In this document: positions 8,572-18,175 of the stretch, piece after piece
Layout of the letters: every line of letters begins with the position of its first letter
How positions within the stretch are numbered: the first letter of the stretch is position 1
Origin: Caballeronia sp. GAFFF1
GTDB lineage: Bacteria; Pseudomonadota; Gammaproteobacteria; Burkholderiales; Burkholderiaceae
Reading direction: 5' to 3'
Assembly (NCBI RefSeq): GCF_023630705.1
Contig: NZ_JALQEM010000031.1
Span: 186,001-250,000, forward strand
Length of the DNA stretch: 64,000 bases
Made by a program: the position numbers and the translations under genes
The notes under the pieces: model-generated
Database searches by the model: none
What the model was told of the DNA's origin: nothing
The model's input: only the letters and a program-made list of their open reading frames with translations

Positions 8572-9087
8572 ATGACGCACACGACCATTGAGAGTCTGCA
8601 ACTGCGCTTGCGCCTGCTTGAAGCGCACAACGCGGTTCGCAAGACCATTGCCCGATACATGGCGCTCTGCGATGTGCCGGCTCGCGCACTGAACGGTGAA
8701 TCGCTGGCGGCGCTTTTTAGCGAAGATGCCGTGTGGGAAGGCATCGGTCCCCGGTATGCGGACAAGTTCGGCCGCTTGCAGGGGCCGAGCGCTATCGTCA
8801 CGATGCTGCAACGTTACCTGCCGCCCACGCCGCACTTTGCGACGAACCTCCACTTTCTCACGAGCGAGCATATCGAAGTGCAAGGCGACATCGCGAAAGG
8901 CCGCTGGATCATGTTGCAGGCATCCGGCTATGTCGATGCGAAAGCCGAACTCATCGCGGCGCGGCTAGAAGTGGATTTCAATCCTTCGCCGCACAGTGAA
9001 GATGTCTGGTTGATTCGTCACTTCCGCACCGAGCGCATTTTCGACGCGCCCTGGCAGGTGAACCCCGCGCACGGAGTCCGAGCATGA
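8572..9087 (+). CDS. iacI: SnoaL/NTF2-like protein (IacI-like)
   Basis: A 171-residue protein of the SnoaL/NTF2 fold. The N-terminal helix has IARYMALCDV and LFSEDAVWEGIG, the usual aspartate-containing pocket of SnoaL-type enzymes. The second half (FATNLHFLTSEHIEV, WIRHFRTERIF-like ending) forms the curved sheet. Proteins of this fold act as hydrolases, isomerases, dehydratases or oxygenase small subunits. IacI in known indole-acetate clusters belongs here. It follows the IacB-like gene by three bases and overlaps the amidase gene by four (ATGA), so it is translationally coupled to both neighbours. Confidence 0.72.
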   Translation: MTHTTIESLQLRLRLLEAHNAVRKTIARYMALCDVPARALNGESLAALFSEDAVWEGIGPRYADKFGRLQGPSAIVTMLQRYLPPTPHFATNLHFLTSEHIEVQGDIAKGRWIMLQASGYVDAKAELIAARLEVDFNPSPHSEDVWLIRHFRTERIFDAPWQVNPAHGVRA

Positions 9088-10229
9088 GCGCCTTTCTGCG
9101 GATGTTCGATCTCGCTTCGCACGCCGCTGCGAATGCGCCGACCATTGCAATCAAGGACAGCATCGACGTGGCCGGCTATCCGACGACCGCGGCGAGCCGC
9201 GCGCTTGCCGATGCGCCGCCCGCGCCGCGGCATGCGGAAGTCGTGCAGCGTCTCCTCGATGCAGGCTGGCGCATTACCGGCAAGGCGAACATGCACGAAC
9301 TCGCGTTCGGCATGACAGGCATCAACGATTTCAGTGGGACGCCCGTCAACCCGCAAGACCCGGCTCGTATTCCCGGCGGTTCGTCGAGCGGCTCGGCATC
9401 GGCGGTCGGATCGAAGCTCGTCGATGCAGCCCTCGGCACGGATACCGGCGGTTCGGTGCGCTGCCCTGCCGCATGCTGCGGCGTCATCGGACTGAAGCCG
9501 ACGTTCGGACGCGTGTCGCGCGAAGGCGTCGCGCCGCGCCAGACATCGCTCGACTGTGTCGGCCCTTTTGCACGCGACATGAACAGCATCATCGACGTGA
9601 TGCTCGCGATCGATGCGTCATTCCAGGGCGGCCGTGCACGCCGCGATGTCGCCGGACTGCGCGTCGCGCTGCCCGAAGTCGAAGCCGACGCCGAAATCCG
9701 CGATGCGGTGACGGCGGCCGTCGCACGCAGCGGACTCGCGTCGCGTGTCGTACAACTCGAATCCCTGCGTGACGCGTTCACGGCCGGGCTTGCTGTCATC
9801 AACGCCGAGATGTGGCATGCGTTCGGTCATCTCGTCCGTAGCGGCCAACTCGGTCCGGACATTGTGGCTCGCTTGAGCGCCGCCGCGAACACGCAGGCCT
9901 CGGAGCTCGTTGCAGCCGAGCGCATCCGTCGCGTCTTCACGAACCAAGTCGACCGCGTGCTGGAAGACTCGGACGTCCTCATTCTTCCGACGCTGCCGTC
10001 GCTGCCGATCACGATCGAGGCCGCGAGAGCGGGCACGTCGGTGATCGCAATGTCGTCGCTGATTCGGCCGTTCAACCTGAGCGGGCATCCGGCGCTGACG
10101 TTACCGGTCCCGATCGACCGGACGTCGCTTAAGGCGGGGCTGCAGATTGTCGGCCGACGCGGCGACGACGAGACGGTTTGCGCCGCCGCCGCATACATCG
10201 AAGCGATGCTTGCCTGCAATGCAGATTGA
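9084..10229 (+). CDS. iacH: Amidase signature-family hydrolase (IacH-like)
   Basis: A 381-residue amidase signature enzyme. The Ser-cisSer-Lys triad is visible: K24 in AIKDSIDV, the serine-rich GGSSSGSA loop at 98-105 and the nucleophile S124 in GTDTGGSVR. Such enzymes hydrolyse amide bonds. In indole-acetate catabolism the enzyme is thought to open or deacylate the N-containing intermediate, releasing an anthranilate- or catechol-level compound. It is shorter than many family members (450-500) but keeps all catalytic parts. The start overlaps the iacI stop. The family call is certain and IacH is from context. Confidence 0.9.
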   Translation: MSAFLRMFDLASHAAANAPTIAIKDSIDVAGYPTTAASRALADAPPAPRHAEVVQRLLDAGWRITGKANMHELAFGMTGINDFSGTPVNPQDPARIPGGSSSGSASAVGSKLVDAALGTDTGGSVRCPAACCGVIGLKPTFGRVSREGVAPRQTSLDCVGPFARDMNSIIDVMLAIDASFQGGRARRDVAGLRVALPEVEADAEIRDAVTAAVARSGLASRVVQLESLRDAFTAGLAVINAEMWHAFGHLVRSGQLGPDIVARLSAAANTQASELVAAERIRRVFTNQVDRVLEDSDVLILPTLPSLPITIEAARAGTSVIAMSSLIRPFNLSGHPALTLPVPIDRTSLKAGLQIVGRRGDDETVCAAAAYIEAMLACNAD

Positions 10230-10242
10230 AGGAGCCGGCACC

Positions 10243-10986
10243 ATGACGAAGAGAGTCGTGCTCGTGACCGGCGCTTCTCGCGGGCTGGGCGAAGCAGTGA
10301 CGCGCCGCTTTCATCATGCCGGTTACAACGTCGCGCTGGCCGATATTGCTGTCGATGCCGCCCAAAGGCTCGCGCTCGAACTGAGCAGCGACGCAGCGAG
10401 CGCATTCGCGGTGAAGCTCGACGTAACGAAGAAGGCAGATTTCGAGGCAGCACGCGATGCGCTGCTCGACCGCTGGGGTGCGATCGACGTGCTCGTGAAC
10501 AATGCGGGCGCATCGAAAGTCGTGCCTGCAATGGACATCACCGCCGACCAATTCGACGAGGTGATGGACGTTAATCTGCGCAGCGTGCTGTTCGGCTGTC
10601 AGGTATTCGGGCAGCACTTCGCGACGCAAGGTGCCGGACGCATCGTGAACATTGCCTCGCTCGCGGGACAGAACGGCGGCTCTGCTACCGGTGCGCACTA
10701 TGCCGCTGCGAAAGGCGGCGCCATCACGCTCACTAAAACTTTTGCGCGCGATCTCGCCGCGCATGGTGTGACCGTCAACGCAATATCGCCGGGTCCGCTC
10801 GATCTGGCTGTCGTGCACGAAAGCGTACCGGCGCAGAAACTGCATGAGGTGATTGCGGGCATTCCGGTAGGCCGCCTAGGCTCCGCGAGCTATATAGCTG
10901 ATGTCGCCGTGCTGCTCGCTTCCACCGATGCCTACTTTGCCAACGGCGCGTGCTGGGATATCAACGGCGGAGTCTTCATGCGCTGA
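10243..10986 (+). CDS. iacE: Short-chain dehydrogenase/reductase (IacE-like)
   Basis: A 247-residue classical SDR. The NAD(P)-binding motif is TGASRGLG at residues 9-16, the structural NNAG follows near 86, and the catalytic Ser-Tyr-Lys set includes YAAAK near residue 155. The terminal DINGGVFMR is typical. In iac clusters IacE works alongside IacA in the early steps on the oxidised indole ring. The start at 10243 is chosen from GAAGGAG nine bases upstream; the open frame before it overlaps the amidase gene and has no family sequence. It is the last gene of the operon. Confidence 0.9.
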   Translation: MTKRVVLVTGASRGLGEAVTRRFHHAGYNVALADIAVDAAQRLALELSSDAASAFAVKLDVTKKADFEAARDALLDRWGAIDVLVNNAGASKVVPAMDITADQFDEVMDVNLRSVLFGCQVFGQHFATQGAGRIVNIASLAGQNGGSATGAHYAAAKGGAITLTKTFARDLAAHGVTVNAISPGPLDLAVVHESVPAQKLHEVIAGIPVGRLGSASYIADVAVLLASTDAYFANGACWDINGGVFMR

Positions 10987-11517
10987 GCGCGAAGCGACGC
11001 GGTGTGCTCCTGCAGCCACCTTCCCGTAGAGGTCCTTCTGATGGGCCGCATCAGACCGAAGCATACCCACCCGTCTGATCACCAACTTCCTTTGACGCAG
11101 CAACCGAGCCGCTTCTGACTAGTCCGTGCAAGTCCCGCGTTACCTCGCCGGGCAGGGAGATAAGCGCGACAGCCCGTGCTCATGGGCGGATGGCCTAGCG
11201 AACGTATCGCGTGCATTGTCGGACGGCGCGCGACGAATTGCATCCGTCCAGCTGATATTGATGGCCCATTTCGGCGGATTGGCGCTGGCGCGCAAATGCG
11301 TCGACACTTTCGTTCGCGCGCGCAGATGTGCCACTGACTGCAACCCGCGATGCGACGGCCATACATCGCAAGAGCACCCCAATGTCAGCCCCAAGGAAAT
11401 AACTGCTCGCAGCTTCGCACTTCGCACGAAGCGGTAGTCAAGCAACAAGCTTGCTGATTGGTTCGGCGTCCGCGCTGTTCAGTTCTTAGACCGACTCATG
11501 GTCTCCGGAGATACGCA
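10987..11517. other. Gene-free interval after the iac operon
   Basis: These 531 bases hold no open frame that I recognise on either strand. Codon use in the short frames present is unlike the flanking genes. The interval must contain the promoter of the following lipoprotein esterase. I saw no clear terminator with a T-run; the short dyad TGATG-GGCCG-CATCA near 11040 lacks one. Confidence 0.5.
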
Positions 11518-13137
11518 ATGCTCAAAAAAAAAGAGGGCAACGTCCTGCTTTCGCCGTCCGCACTGGCGCCAGCGGTCGTTGTGTCAGCTGCCTTGTTCAC
11601 AGCCGGATGCGGCGGCGATACTGACACCGCGCCGGTGACGAGCCACACAGCCGCGCCGAGCTGTTCTGATCTCTCTTCCACAACGATAGCCGACACGAGC
11701 TTCACCCTTACGAAGGACATGCCACCAGGCGATTTCGCGCCGCCTACGGGCGAGACCATCAAAGGCCTGCCGGCCTTCTGCAGAGTTGCCGCCACGATCA
11801 AGCCGGCGTCCGACTCGAACATCAAAGTGGAACTGTGGCTTCCGGCCGCGTGGAACGGTAAATACCTCGGCACAGGAAACGGGGGCCTCGGCGGGACCAT
11901 CGACTATGAAGCCCTAGCCAATGGATTGCGCCGCGGGTTTGCAGTCGCGAATACCGACCTCGGCACATCGGCAGGGGTCGCAAGCATGGTCGGCCATGTG
12001 GAGACGATCGTCGACTTCGGTCATCGCGCGACCCACCTGATGACCACCATGTCGAAGACGCTCGTCAACCGTTTTTATACGAAGGCTCCCGCCTATTCCT
12101 ACTGGTTCGGATGCTCCACCGGGGGCGGTCAGGGCATGCACGAGGCACAACAGTATCCGGAGGACTACGACGGCATCGTGGCTGGCGCACCGGGTGCCGC
12201 TCGCGTCCCTGCGCATCTTTCTTACCAGTGGGCGTGGGCCGCGACCCAGCAAGACCCGACGAGCAATCTCACGGTCGCTAAGCGCAAGCTCTGGGCCGGC
12301 CATGTCATGAGCGCTTGCGACGAGCTGGATGGACTGAAGGACGGCGTCATCGGCCGGCCGGACATGTGCAAGGTCAATCCAGCGGTGCTTCAGTGCAAGT
12401 CCGCCGACGCGGCTGATTGCCTAACAGCCGGACAGGTCGGTGCACTGCGCAAGATTTACGCGGGACCCACCAATCCTGTGACAGGCGCACAACTGTCCTA
12501 TGGATATCTGCCCGGTACCGAACTCGATTTCTCGACTGCGGCGACTACGCCGACCTCGGCGCCGCCCTTCCCCTTTCCATTTCAGTGGGTATGGGGGGTC
12601 AACTGGGACTGGAGAAGCTTTAACTGGGCTAGCGACGTTGATGTGATGCACAACACCCTAGACTTCGCAGTGGATGCATCGAATCCTGACCTCACCGCAT
12701 TCGCGGCGCATGGCGGAAAGCTCATCGTTTTTCAAGGACTCGCCGATGGCATTCAGGTGCCGGGAGCTGCGATTGCCTACCGCCAAAGTGTCGAGAACCG
12801 CATGCCAGGCCAGTCCGATAAATTTATGAAGCTGTTCACCGCACCGGGAATGGATCATTGCCGCAATGGCGTCGGCCCGAACGTTTTCGGTAACCTTAAT
12901 CCAGGATTTCCAACTGCGCCAGACGATCCTACTCATGACCTTTTGGCCGCCGCGCAGTCGTGGGTCGAGAAAGGTCGCGTGCCCGACCAGCTTATTGCGA
13001 CCAAGTACGCGAACAACTCGCCGACCGGCGCTGTTGAACGGACCATGCCTTTGTGCCCGTGGCCGAAAGTCAGCAGATACAACGGCACGGGCGATGTGAA
13101 TTCGGCCGATAGCTTCAGCTGTGTCGATCCGTCCTAG
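11518..13137 (+). CDS. Tannase/feruloyl esterase-family lipoprotein
   Basis: A 539-residue exported esterase. The N-terminus has a signal peptide ending in a lipobox-like FTAGC at residues 27-31, which suggests a lipoprotein. The tannase family nucleophile is in FGCSTGGGQG (S200), and the catalytic histidine is in APGMDHC near residue 445, followed by the family tail WVEKGRVPDQLIA. Enzymes of this family cleave ester bonds in tannins, feruloylated polysaccharides or mono(hydroxyethyl) terephthalate. The start at 11518 follows GGAG at 11507. It has no obvious operon partner but is followed by a second lipoprotein esterase in the same direction. The substrate cannot be told from the sequence. 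Confidence 0.9.
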   Translation: MLKKKEGNVLLSPSALAPAVVVSAALFTAGCGGDTDTAPVTSHTAAPSCSDLSSTTIADTSFTLTKDMPPGDFAPPTGETIKGLPAFCRVAATIKPASDSNIKVELWLPAAWNGKYLGTGNGGLGGTIDYEALANGLRRGFAVANTDLGTSAGVASMVGHVETIVDFGHRATHLMTTMSKTLVNRFYTKAPAYSYWFGCSTGGGQGMHEAQQYPEDYDGIVAGAPGAARVPAHLSYQWAWAATQQDPTSNLTVAKRKLWAGHVMSACDELDGLKDGVIGRPDMCKVNPAVLQCKSADAADCLTAGQVGALRKIYAGPTNPVTGAQLSYGYLPGTELDFSTAATTPTSAPPFPFPFQWVWGVNWDWRSFNWASDVDVMHNTLDFAVDASNPDLTAFAAHGGKLIVFQGLADGIQVPGAAIAYRQSVENRMPGQSDKFMKLFTAPGMDHCRNGVGPNVFGNLNPGFPTAPDDPTHDLLAAAQSWVEKGRVPDQLIATKYANNSPTGAVERTMPLCPWPKVSRYNGTGDVNSADSFSCVDPS

Positions 13138-13468
13138 CGCAAGAAACGCGGAGTAAGCACGGCGTTCGACCTCGCCTACGCGGGCGTCCTGTCGGTGACG
13201 GGGCGCCTGCTCCATTGCGTGCGTTACGTGTTGCGGATGATGCGGACGGGAACGCTCACACAGTACGCCTTGCCGATGCTATGCCCACACTACATCGCAT
13301 TCCATAATATCTACCCAGATGAACGCAATTCATATGGGACATTATTGTCCCGAATTTGACGGCAGAAAATCACTCTTCGATACGCGATTCCGCTCTGCAC
13401 AGCAGAGCCCGCCGCAGCAACGGTCATGGCGGTAATGTATGCGGGATCATAGAGGGGACGATGGCATC
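13138..13468. other. Intergenic interval between two esterase genes
   Basis: There are 331 bases with no recognisable gene. The part around 13290-13380 is clearly AT-richer than the flanks (CATTCCATAATATCTACC, then TCATATGGGACATTATTG) and is the likely promoter of the downstream esterase. No hairpin with a T-run was found. Confidence 0.45.
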
Positions 13469-15175
13469 ATGACTACACAGAGACGTAAAGCTCTAGGAAA
13501 GACCAGCCGGGCTGTGCTGAAGCAAGACACACTGATGCGCTTGCCTGCACTGGTAACCATTCCAATTCTCGCGGTGGCGCTGTCTGCTTGTGGAGGTGGC
13601 AGCTCTTCGAATTCCTCTGATCCCACAATTGCGATGACGGCCGATGGTGCTGTCCAGGGCGTGGCGGCTAACGGCGTGGTGGCGTACAAGGGTATTCCCT
13701 TTGCGGCTCCTCCCGTCGGGAGCTTGCGCTGGCGCCCGCCCCAGCCCGTCTCTGCATGGAGCGGTGTGCGGCAGGCCACGTCTTTTTTTCACGACTGCAT
13801 GCAAACGAGCGGCCCGAATTCCGGACTGACGGTCGCCCCGTCGGAAGATTGTCTGTACCTCAACGTATGGCGCCCGCAAAACAGCACTGGTAAGAACTTG
13901 CCTGTGATGGTCTGGGTCTACGGCGGTGCATACGTCGTTGGCGGAACATCGATGCCGCGCTATGACGGCACGCAGTTCGCCAAGGAAGGGGTTGTTATCG
14001 TCACAGTCAATTACCGTCTCGGTCGCTTCGGCTTCTTCGCACATCCTGCACTTACCACGGCCGCTGCTCAGTCAGGCGAAACGTTGGGTAATTACGGTTA
14101 TATGGACCAGATCGCCGCCTTAAAGTGGGTACAGCGTAACATCTCCAATTTCGGCGGCGACCCCACGAACGTCACAATATTTGGGGAATCGGCTGGAGGC
14201 GAATCTATTCACAACCTGCTGACATCGCCGTCGGCATCAGGACTGTTTGCAAAGGCGATCAATGAGTCCGGCAATGGACGCGTCAATCAGTACTATGGCC
14301 GTACGCTCACGCGTAACGCCAAGACGGTCGGGGCTTCGGCTGAAGAACAGGGTGCTTCATTCGCCAGTGGACTGGGGATCAACGGGAGTGACGCCAGTTC
14401 GCTGGACGCCCTACGTGCGCTTTCGGCAGATCAAGTCCTCGACGGGTTGGACACCTCAACGTTGAACACATCGCACAGCCTGGCCACGTTCTCGGGCGGC
14501 GCGATCATCGACGGGAAAATCGTGGTTGACGAACCGGAGAATCAGTACAAGGCGGGGCACTTTGCGAAGATCCCGCTCATGATTGGGGTGAACAATGCCG
14601 ACCTCGGATTTCCGAGTCGAGGCATTACGACGAAGGAGCAGGCGTACGCGATCTTTGGCCCTCAAAACTCGAGCGCCGCCGCTGCGGCGTTCGATCCGAC
14701 CGGCACCGCCTCTGTGGCATCCATTGAGAGCCAAGTTTCTCGTGTCATTACGATGGATGAGCCCGCACGCTTTGTAGCCAGAATTTTTACGGCTAACGGC
14801 GCGCCGACGTATCTCTATCGTTTTTCGTATGTCGCTCAGTCGATCAGAGATAAAGTCGCCGGCGCCACGCATGGTGCAGAGATTCCGTACGTATTTGACA
14901 CCCTTTCCGCTTCCTACGGGACGGCTGTCACGAGTCAAGACGAACAGGTGGCGCGTAACATGATCGCCTACTGGACCGCGTTCGCAAAAACGGGAAATCC
15001 GTCCAACGCGGGTCTAATCAACTGGCCGGCATACAACACTGCACTCGACAACCAATTGGAATTCAATTCAGCAGGCACCTTGCAAGTGAACCAGCCGAGT
15101 CCGTTGAAAGCACAAATCGATCTTGTTGAGCCGCTTAATGACGCAAATCAAACGGTAAATCGGCAGTATCAGTAA
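13469..15175 (+). CDS. Type B carboxylesterase, probable lipoprotein
   Basis: A 568-residue esterase of the carboxylesterase/cholinesterase family. It carries the EDCLYLNVW motif, the oxyanion loop VYGGAYVVG, the nucleophile elbow FGESAGGES, and a catalytic histidine in ATHGAEIPYVF. The N-terminal part (MRLPALVTIPILAVALSAC) is a lipoprotein signal sequence, so the enzyme is probably anchored in the envelope. I set the start at 13469 behind AGGGGACG. A start at 13535 would put methionine directly before the signal sequence and is a real alternative. Together with the upstream tannase-family gene it makes a tandem of exported esterases. Confidence 0.9.
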   Translation: MTTQRRKALGKTSRAVLKQDTLMRLPALVTIPILAVALSACGGGSSSNSSDPTIAMTADGAVQGVAANGVVAYKGIPFAAPPVGSLRWRPPQPVSAWSGVRQATSFFHDCMQTSGPNSGLTVAPSEDCLYLNVWRPQNSTGKNLPVMVWVYGGAYVVGGTSMPRYDGTQFAKEGVVIVTVNYRLGRFGFFAHPALTTAAAQSGETLGNYGYMDQIAALKWVQRNISNFGGDPTNVTIFGESAGGESIHNLLTSPSASGLFAKAINESGNGRVNQYYGRTLTRNAKTVGASAEEQGASFASGLGINGSDASSLDALRALSADQVLDGLDTSTLNTSHSLATFSGGAIIDGKIVVDEPENQYKAGHFAKIPLMIGVNNADLGFPSRGITTKEQAYAIFGPQNSSAAAAAFDPTGTASVASIESQVSRVITMDEPARFVARIFTANGAPTYLYRFSYVAQSIRDKVAGATHGAEIPYVFDTLSASYGTAVTSQDEQVARNMIAYWTAFAKTGNPSNAGLINWPAYNTALDNQLEFNSAGTLQVNQPSPLKAQIDLVEPLNDANQTVNRQYQ

Positions 15176-15796
15176 TTGCTCCGCACGACTAGGTCGATGA
15201 GGTCGCTATGCGCGGCTGCCATCGACCCTCGTGATTTTCAGTGAGGTTACCGATGAACTTCAAGCGTTGAGCGGCGCGCGGGTGCCCCTTTCTGCCGTCA
15301 GAGTGCAGTGCGCGGTAGTTGCTGAACGAGATGCCGCGTGGCCCGCGCTCGGCGCGGTCACGGAGGCGATACGGGCGGATGCAGCGCACCCGCGGTCGAT
15401 GCGGATCAATACGAGTTGCCTGACGTCACGATTGAGATCGCCGAGGACGCGTGCGCGCGCATGCGGGCGCAACTCGACGCGTTCCATCGAGGTTGAGTGG
15501 CTGCTTCCGCAGGCGGAAGCGACGCCTGGCAATCAAAGCATTAGCCTGTGCGAATGACGCTTCATGGCCGCGAGCGGCCCCACGCCTTGGCCGGCTGCTC
15601 ATCACAACCGAACTGCTCGACGGTGAGCCTATTAGACCCTTATCGCTCGGACCGTTTTGCCGCCTAGAGCATCCTGTGAGCCCGCCGAAGTCGGCGGGCA
15701 TCAAGGGCCGTCTGCTCGATGACTCCCTTCGCGGGCACGCAGCGGCCTGACGATCGGCGAATCAAGACGGCGGCGTCGGCTATCAGCCGAATGTGC
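15176..15796. other. Interval with no recognisable gene
   Basis: About 620 bases contain only short frames on both strands, none resembling a family I know. The base composition stays high in GC. It runs directly into the decayed aldolase gene and is probably degraded former coding sequence. Confidence 0.4.
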
Positions 15797-16354
15797 TCAC
15801 GCGGCGTAATCCACAGCAAGACGGTCGAGATGGCGTTTGATGCTGGCAAGATGCAAACGCCCGGCCACCGGCCCGAACGACGACCACTGCTTCGACGGCC
15901 GGGTGGCCGTCTCTTCGGCAACGCGGCTCAAGCGGCCTTGCGTGCATCGCGCCATGTACTCGCTCGGACAGGCGCGCTCGAGATAGTACAGATCGTCCCA
16001 TGCTTCTCCAATGGATGCGCCAACGACGATCACGCCATGATTCCGAAGAAACGCAATGCTGACGTTTCCCATGATGGAGGCTATGCGATCGCCTTCGCCG
16101 GGGGCGAGGGCGAGTCCGTTGTACTCGTCATCGACGGCAATGCGACCGAAGGATTTCAACGATGCCTGGCTTGTCCAGGAAAGCGGCGTCGCGATGTCCG
16201 CAGGCGCCGAAAAAGCCTGACGATGGCTGAGCGCGATCTCAGCTAAGCGAAGACCATCCCGGACCTGCCGCGCGGCCACTTGCCTATTGCACTCTTCGTC
16301 GCGTCGAAATGGCCGATGCGGTCGAGATGACGAGGTCGGCAACGCGACGTTCAT
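15797..16354 (-). pseudogene. Class II aldolase/adducin-family remnant
   Basis: Read leftwards, a 185-codon frame contains the C-terminal half of a class II aldolase/adducin-fold protein: FGRIAVDDEYNGLAL, then FLRNHGVIVVG, then EAWDDLYYLERAC. The order and spacing match the family, and the histidine in NHGVIVVG is the usual metal ligand. The first 60 or so residues do not match, and the N-terminal half of the family, with its own metal-binding histidines, is missing or scrambled. I read this as a decayed gene and not an intact short one. The true limits are uncertain. Confidence 0.55.
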
Positions 16355-16571
16355 CGCGATCCGTGTTCCAGCGTGAGCGCGCCACAGCGATATTCACCGC
16401 GCCGATGCCGCGCCCGTGCGCGTTGGTGATCGCGGCAGCGGTCGAGATATCGTTTAGAGCCGCCCCCGGGATGCGCTGCGCGTTGCGGCTATCTTTCGGG
16501 CGCGGCTGCATGCCCGGACTCACTCCCGGCAAGTGCGAGCGTAGGTGGAGTGACGGCGATTCTCCCCTGCC

Positions 16572-17858
16572 TTATGCCCGCGCCACGCACGCATCAGCAC
16601 CTGAATGGCGCTCCAATGATTCGCTGCTCACGCGTCCAGTGCAGATGTTATCGACGATGTATTGCGCATCACGCGCAACGCCCGAGAATCGGCCCGACCC
16701 CCACGTATGCAGCCACGGCAGGCCGACGAAATAGACTCCCGGCACGGCCGTCACGCCGCGCAGATGCGAAGGATGGCCCCTGCCGTTGAACACCGGCACG
16801 TCGAGCCAGCCGAAGTCCGGCCTGAAGCCGATACACCAGACCACCGCACTGATGCCGCTCGCCTGCAGGTCCAGTTCCTCGCGCTCCGCCTGCGGTTCCC
16901 ATAGCGGCTCATAGCGTGAGGCGGGCGGCGCATCGATGCCCTGCCGTTCGATGAAACCGTCGATGCTCGCGTTGATGTTGTTGTACGTTTTGTCCGCGTC
17001 GTCCAGAGCGGCGCGTAGATTCGGTGCGAAGCGCAGGTTGCCGTCGCGCAAGTCTTCCAGCCGCCCGAACAGCTCCATGCCTTCGAGCGCGAAGCGGCGC
17101 AAGTCGATATCGCGCCCGCCGTCGCGACCCGTGACGTAGTGATTCGTGTTGTCGCGCACGCCCTCGCGCAGCGGATGATCCGTCACGGGCATATCGTAGT
17201 AGCGCATGTCTGCGAGCCAATCGACGACATCACGTCCGCGATAGAACCGCGCGCAGCGCGGCGCTTCGCCAACGGCGAGATGCACCTTGCGGCCCGACAA
17301 GTGCAGATCTTCCGCGATCTGTGCGCCGGATTGTCCGGAACCCACCACCAGCACCGCGCCGGGCGGCAACGCGTCCGCGTTCCGATAGTCCGACGACTGA
17401 ATCTGCACGATGTTCGCCGGCAAGCGCTCGGCCATGCGCGGCACGATAGGCTCGTGATAGCCGCCCGAAGCAACCACGACGTGATCCGCCGTGAATGCGC
17501 CGCGCGTGGTCTGCACGTCATAGCGGCCGTTTGCGTCCCGCTTCACGCGCGTCACCGCCGTGTACTCCAGCACCGGCGCATTCACCTTGGCGATGAAGCC
17601 GTCGAGATACGAAATGATCTCGTCCTTCTTCATGAAGCCGTGCGGGTCGGCGCCCGTGTAGGGATGACCAGGCAGCGCGCATTGCCAGTTCGGCGTCACG
17701 AGGCAGAAGGTGTCCCAACGCTGCGTGCGCCAGGTATGCGTCACGGTGTGCTTTTCGATGACGAGATGATCAATGGCCGACTGCTGCAGAAAGTGGCTGA
17801 CCGAAAGCCCCGCCTGTCCGCCGCCGACGACGATCACGCTGTAGTGTGGGTTCGACAT
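16572..17858 (-). CDS. nitH: Flavin-dependent oxidoreductase of the Nit1C cluster (MSMEG_0569 type)
   Basis: A 428-residue flavoprotein monooxygenase-like enzyme. The FAD-binding motif VVGGGQAGLSVS starts at about residue 9, and the NAD(P)-binding GSGQSGAQIAEDL near 165. The body contains WCIGFRPDF and the ending GVYFVGLPWLHTWGSGRFSGV, typical of the MSMEG_0569 group. It is the last gene of the minus-strand nitrilase operon, where the corresponding oxidoreductase is named NitH. The start at 17858 is used because the 49 residues upstream in the same frame overlap the neighbouring region and lack family sequence. The substrate is unknown; an oxidation linked to nitrile or cyanide metabolism is inferred from context. 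Confidence 0.9.
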   Translation of the reverse strand: MSNPHYSVIVVGGGQAGLSVSHFLQQSAIDHLVIEKHTVTHTWRTQRWDTFCLVTPNWQCALPGHPYTGADPHGFMKKDEIISYLDGFIAKVNAPVLEYTAVTRVKRDANGRYDVQTTRGAFTADHVVVASGGYHEPIVPRMAERLPANIVQIQSSDYRNADALPPGAVLVVGSGQSGAQIAEDLHLSGRKVHLAVGEAPRCARFYRGRDVVDWLADMRYYDMPVTDHPLREGVRDNTNHYVTGRDGGRDIDLRRFALEGMELFGRLEDLRDGNLRFAPNLRAALDDADKTYNNINASIDGFIERQGIDAPPASRYEPLWEPQAEREELDLQASGISAVVWCIGFRPDFGWLDVPVFNGRGHPSHLRGVTAVPGVYFVGLPWLHTWGSGRFSGVARDAQYIVDNICTGRVSSESLERHSGADACVARA

Positions 17859-17880
17859 GGCCGTATCCCTCGACGAAGTG

Positions 17881-18165
17881 TCATTCGAATCCGAGCACGG
17901 TGACATGTGCGTCGCGTGTATCGCTGAAACGGCTTGCGTCCTCTTCGATGCGCGCAAGCTGATCCATCGCCGCCGAGCACGCAAAGCCGAACTTCGCGCG
18001 CACACGCTCCGAGCCTATGTTCAAGGCTTCGCGCGAGCGCGCGACGAAGTCATCGACGGGATAGCGGCTGCCTGCGGTGAAGAACTCGCCGACGACCGTC
18101 GAGGGCGAATAGCAGTTGGCTTCCACGCCATCGGGCCAACGAATGCGAAAGTGCATGACTGGCAT
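17881..18165 (-). CDS. Small MSMEG_0570-type nitrogen-starvation protein
   Basis: A 94-residue protein starting MPVMHFRIRWPDG and containing CYSPSTVV and GSRYPVDDFV. It matches the small MSMEG_0570-family protein that accompanies the nitrilase cluster in mycobacteria, cyanobacteria and proteobacteria. No catalytic motif is visible. It has no membrane segment and no signal peptide. It starts ten bases after the glycosyltransferase stop and ends 22 bases before nitH, so it is part of the operon. It may correspond to NitG in the published naming, but I am not certain enough to use the symbol. Confidence 0.78.
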   Translation of the reverse strand: MPVMHFRIRWPDGVEANCYSPSTVVGEFFTAGSRYPVDDFVARSREALNIGSERVRAKFGFACSAAMDQLARIEEDASRFSDTRDAHVTVLGFE

Positions 18166-18175
18166 TGAATCGTCC

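Noticed and set aside
11126-11448. Open frames of about 100 codons on both strands in the interval after iacE
   Set aside because: No ribosome site, no family similarity and overlapping antisense partners; they do not meet the standard for a gene.
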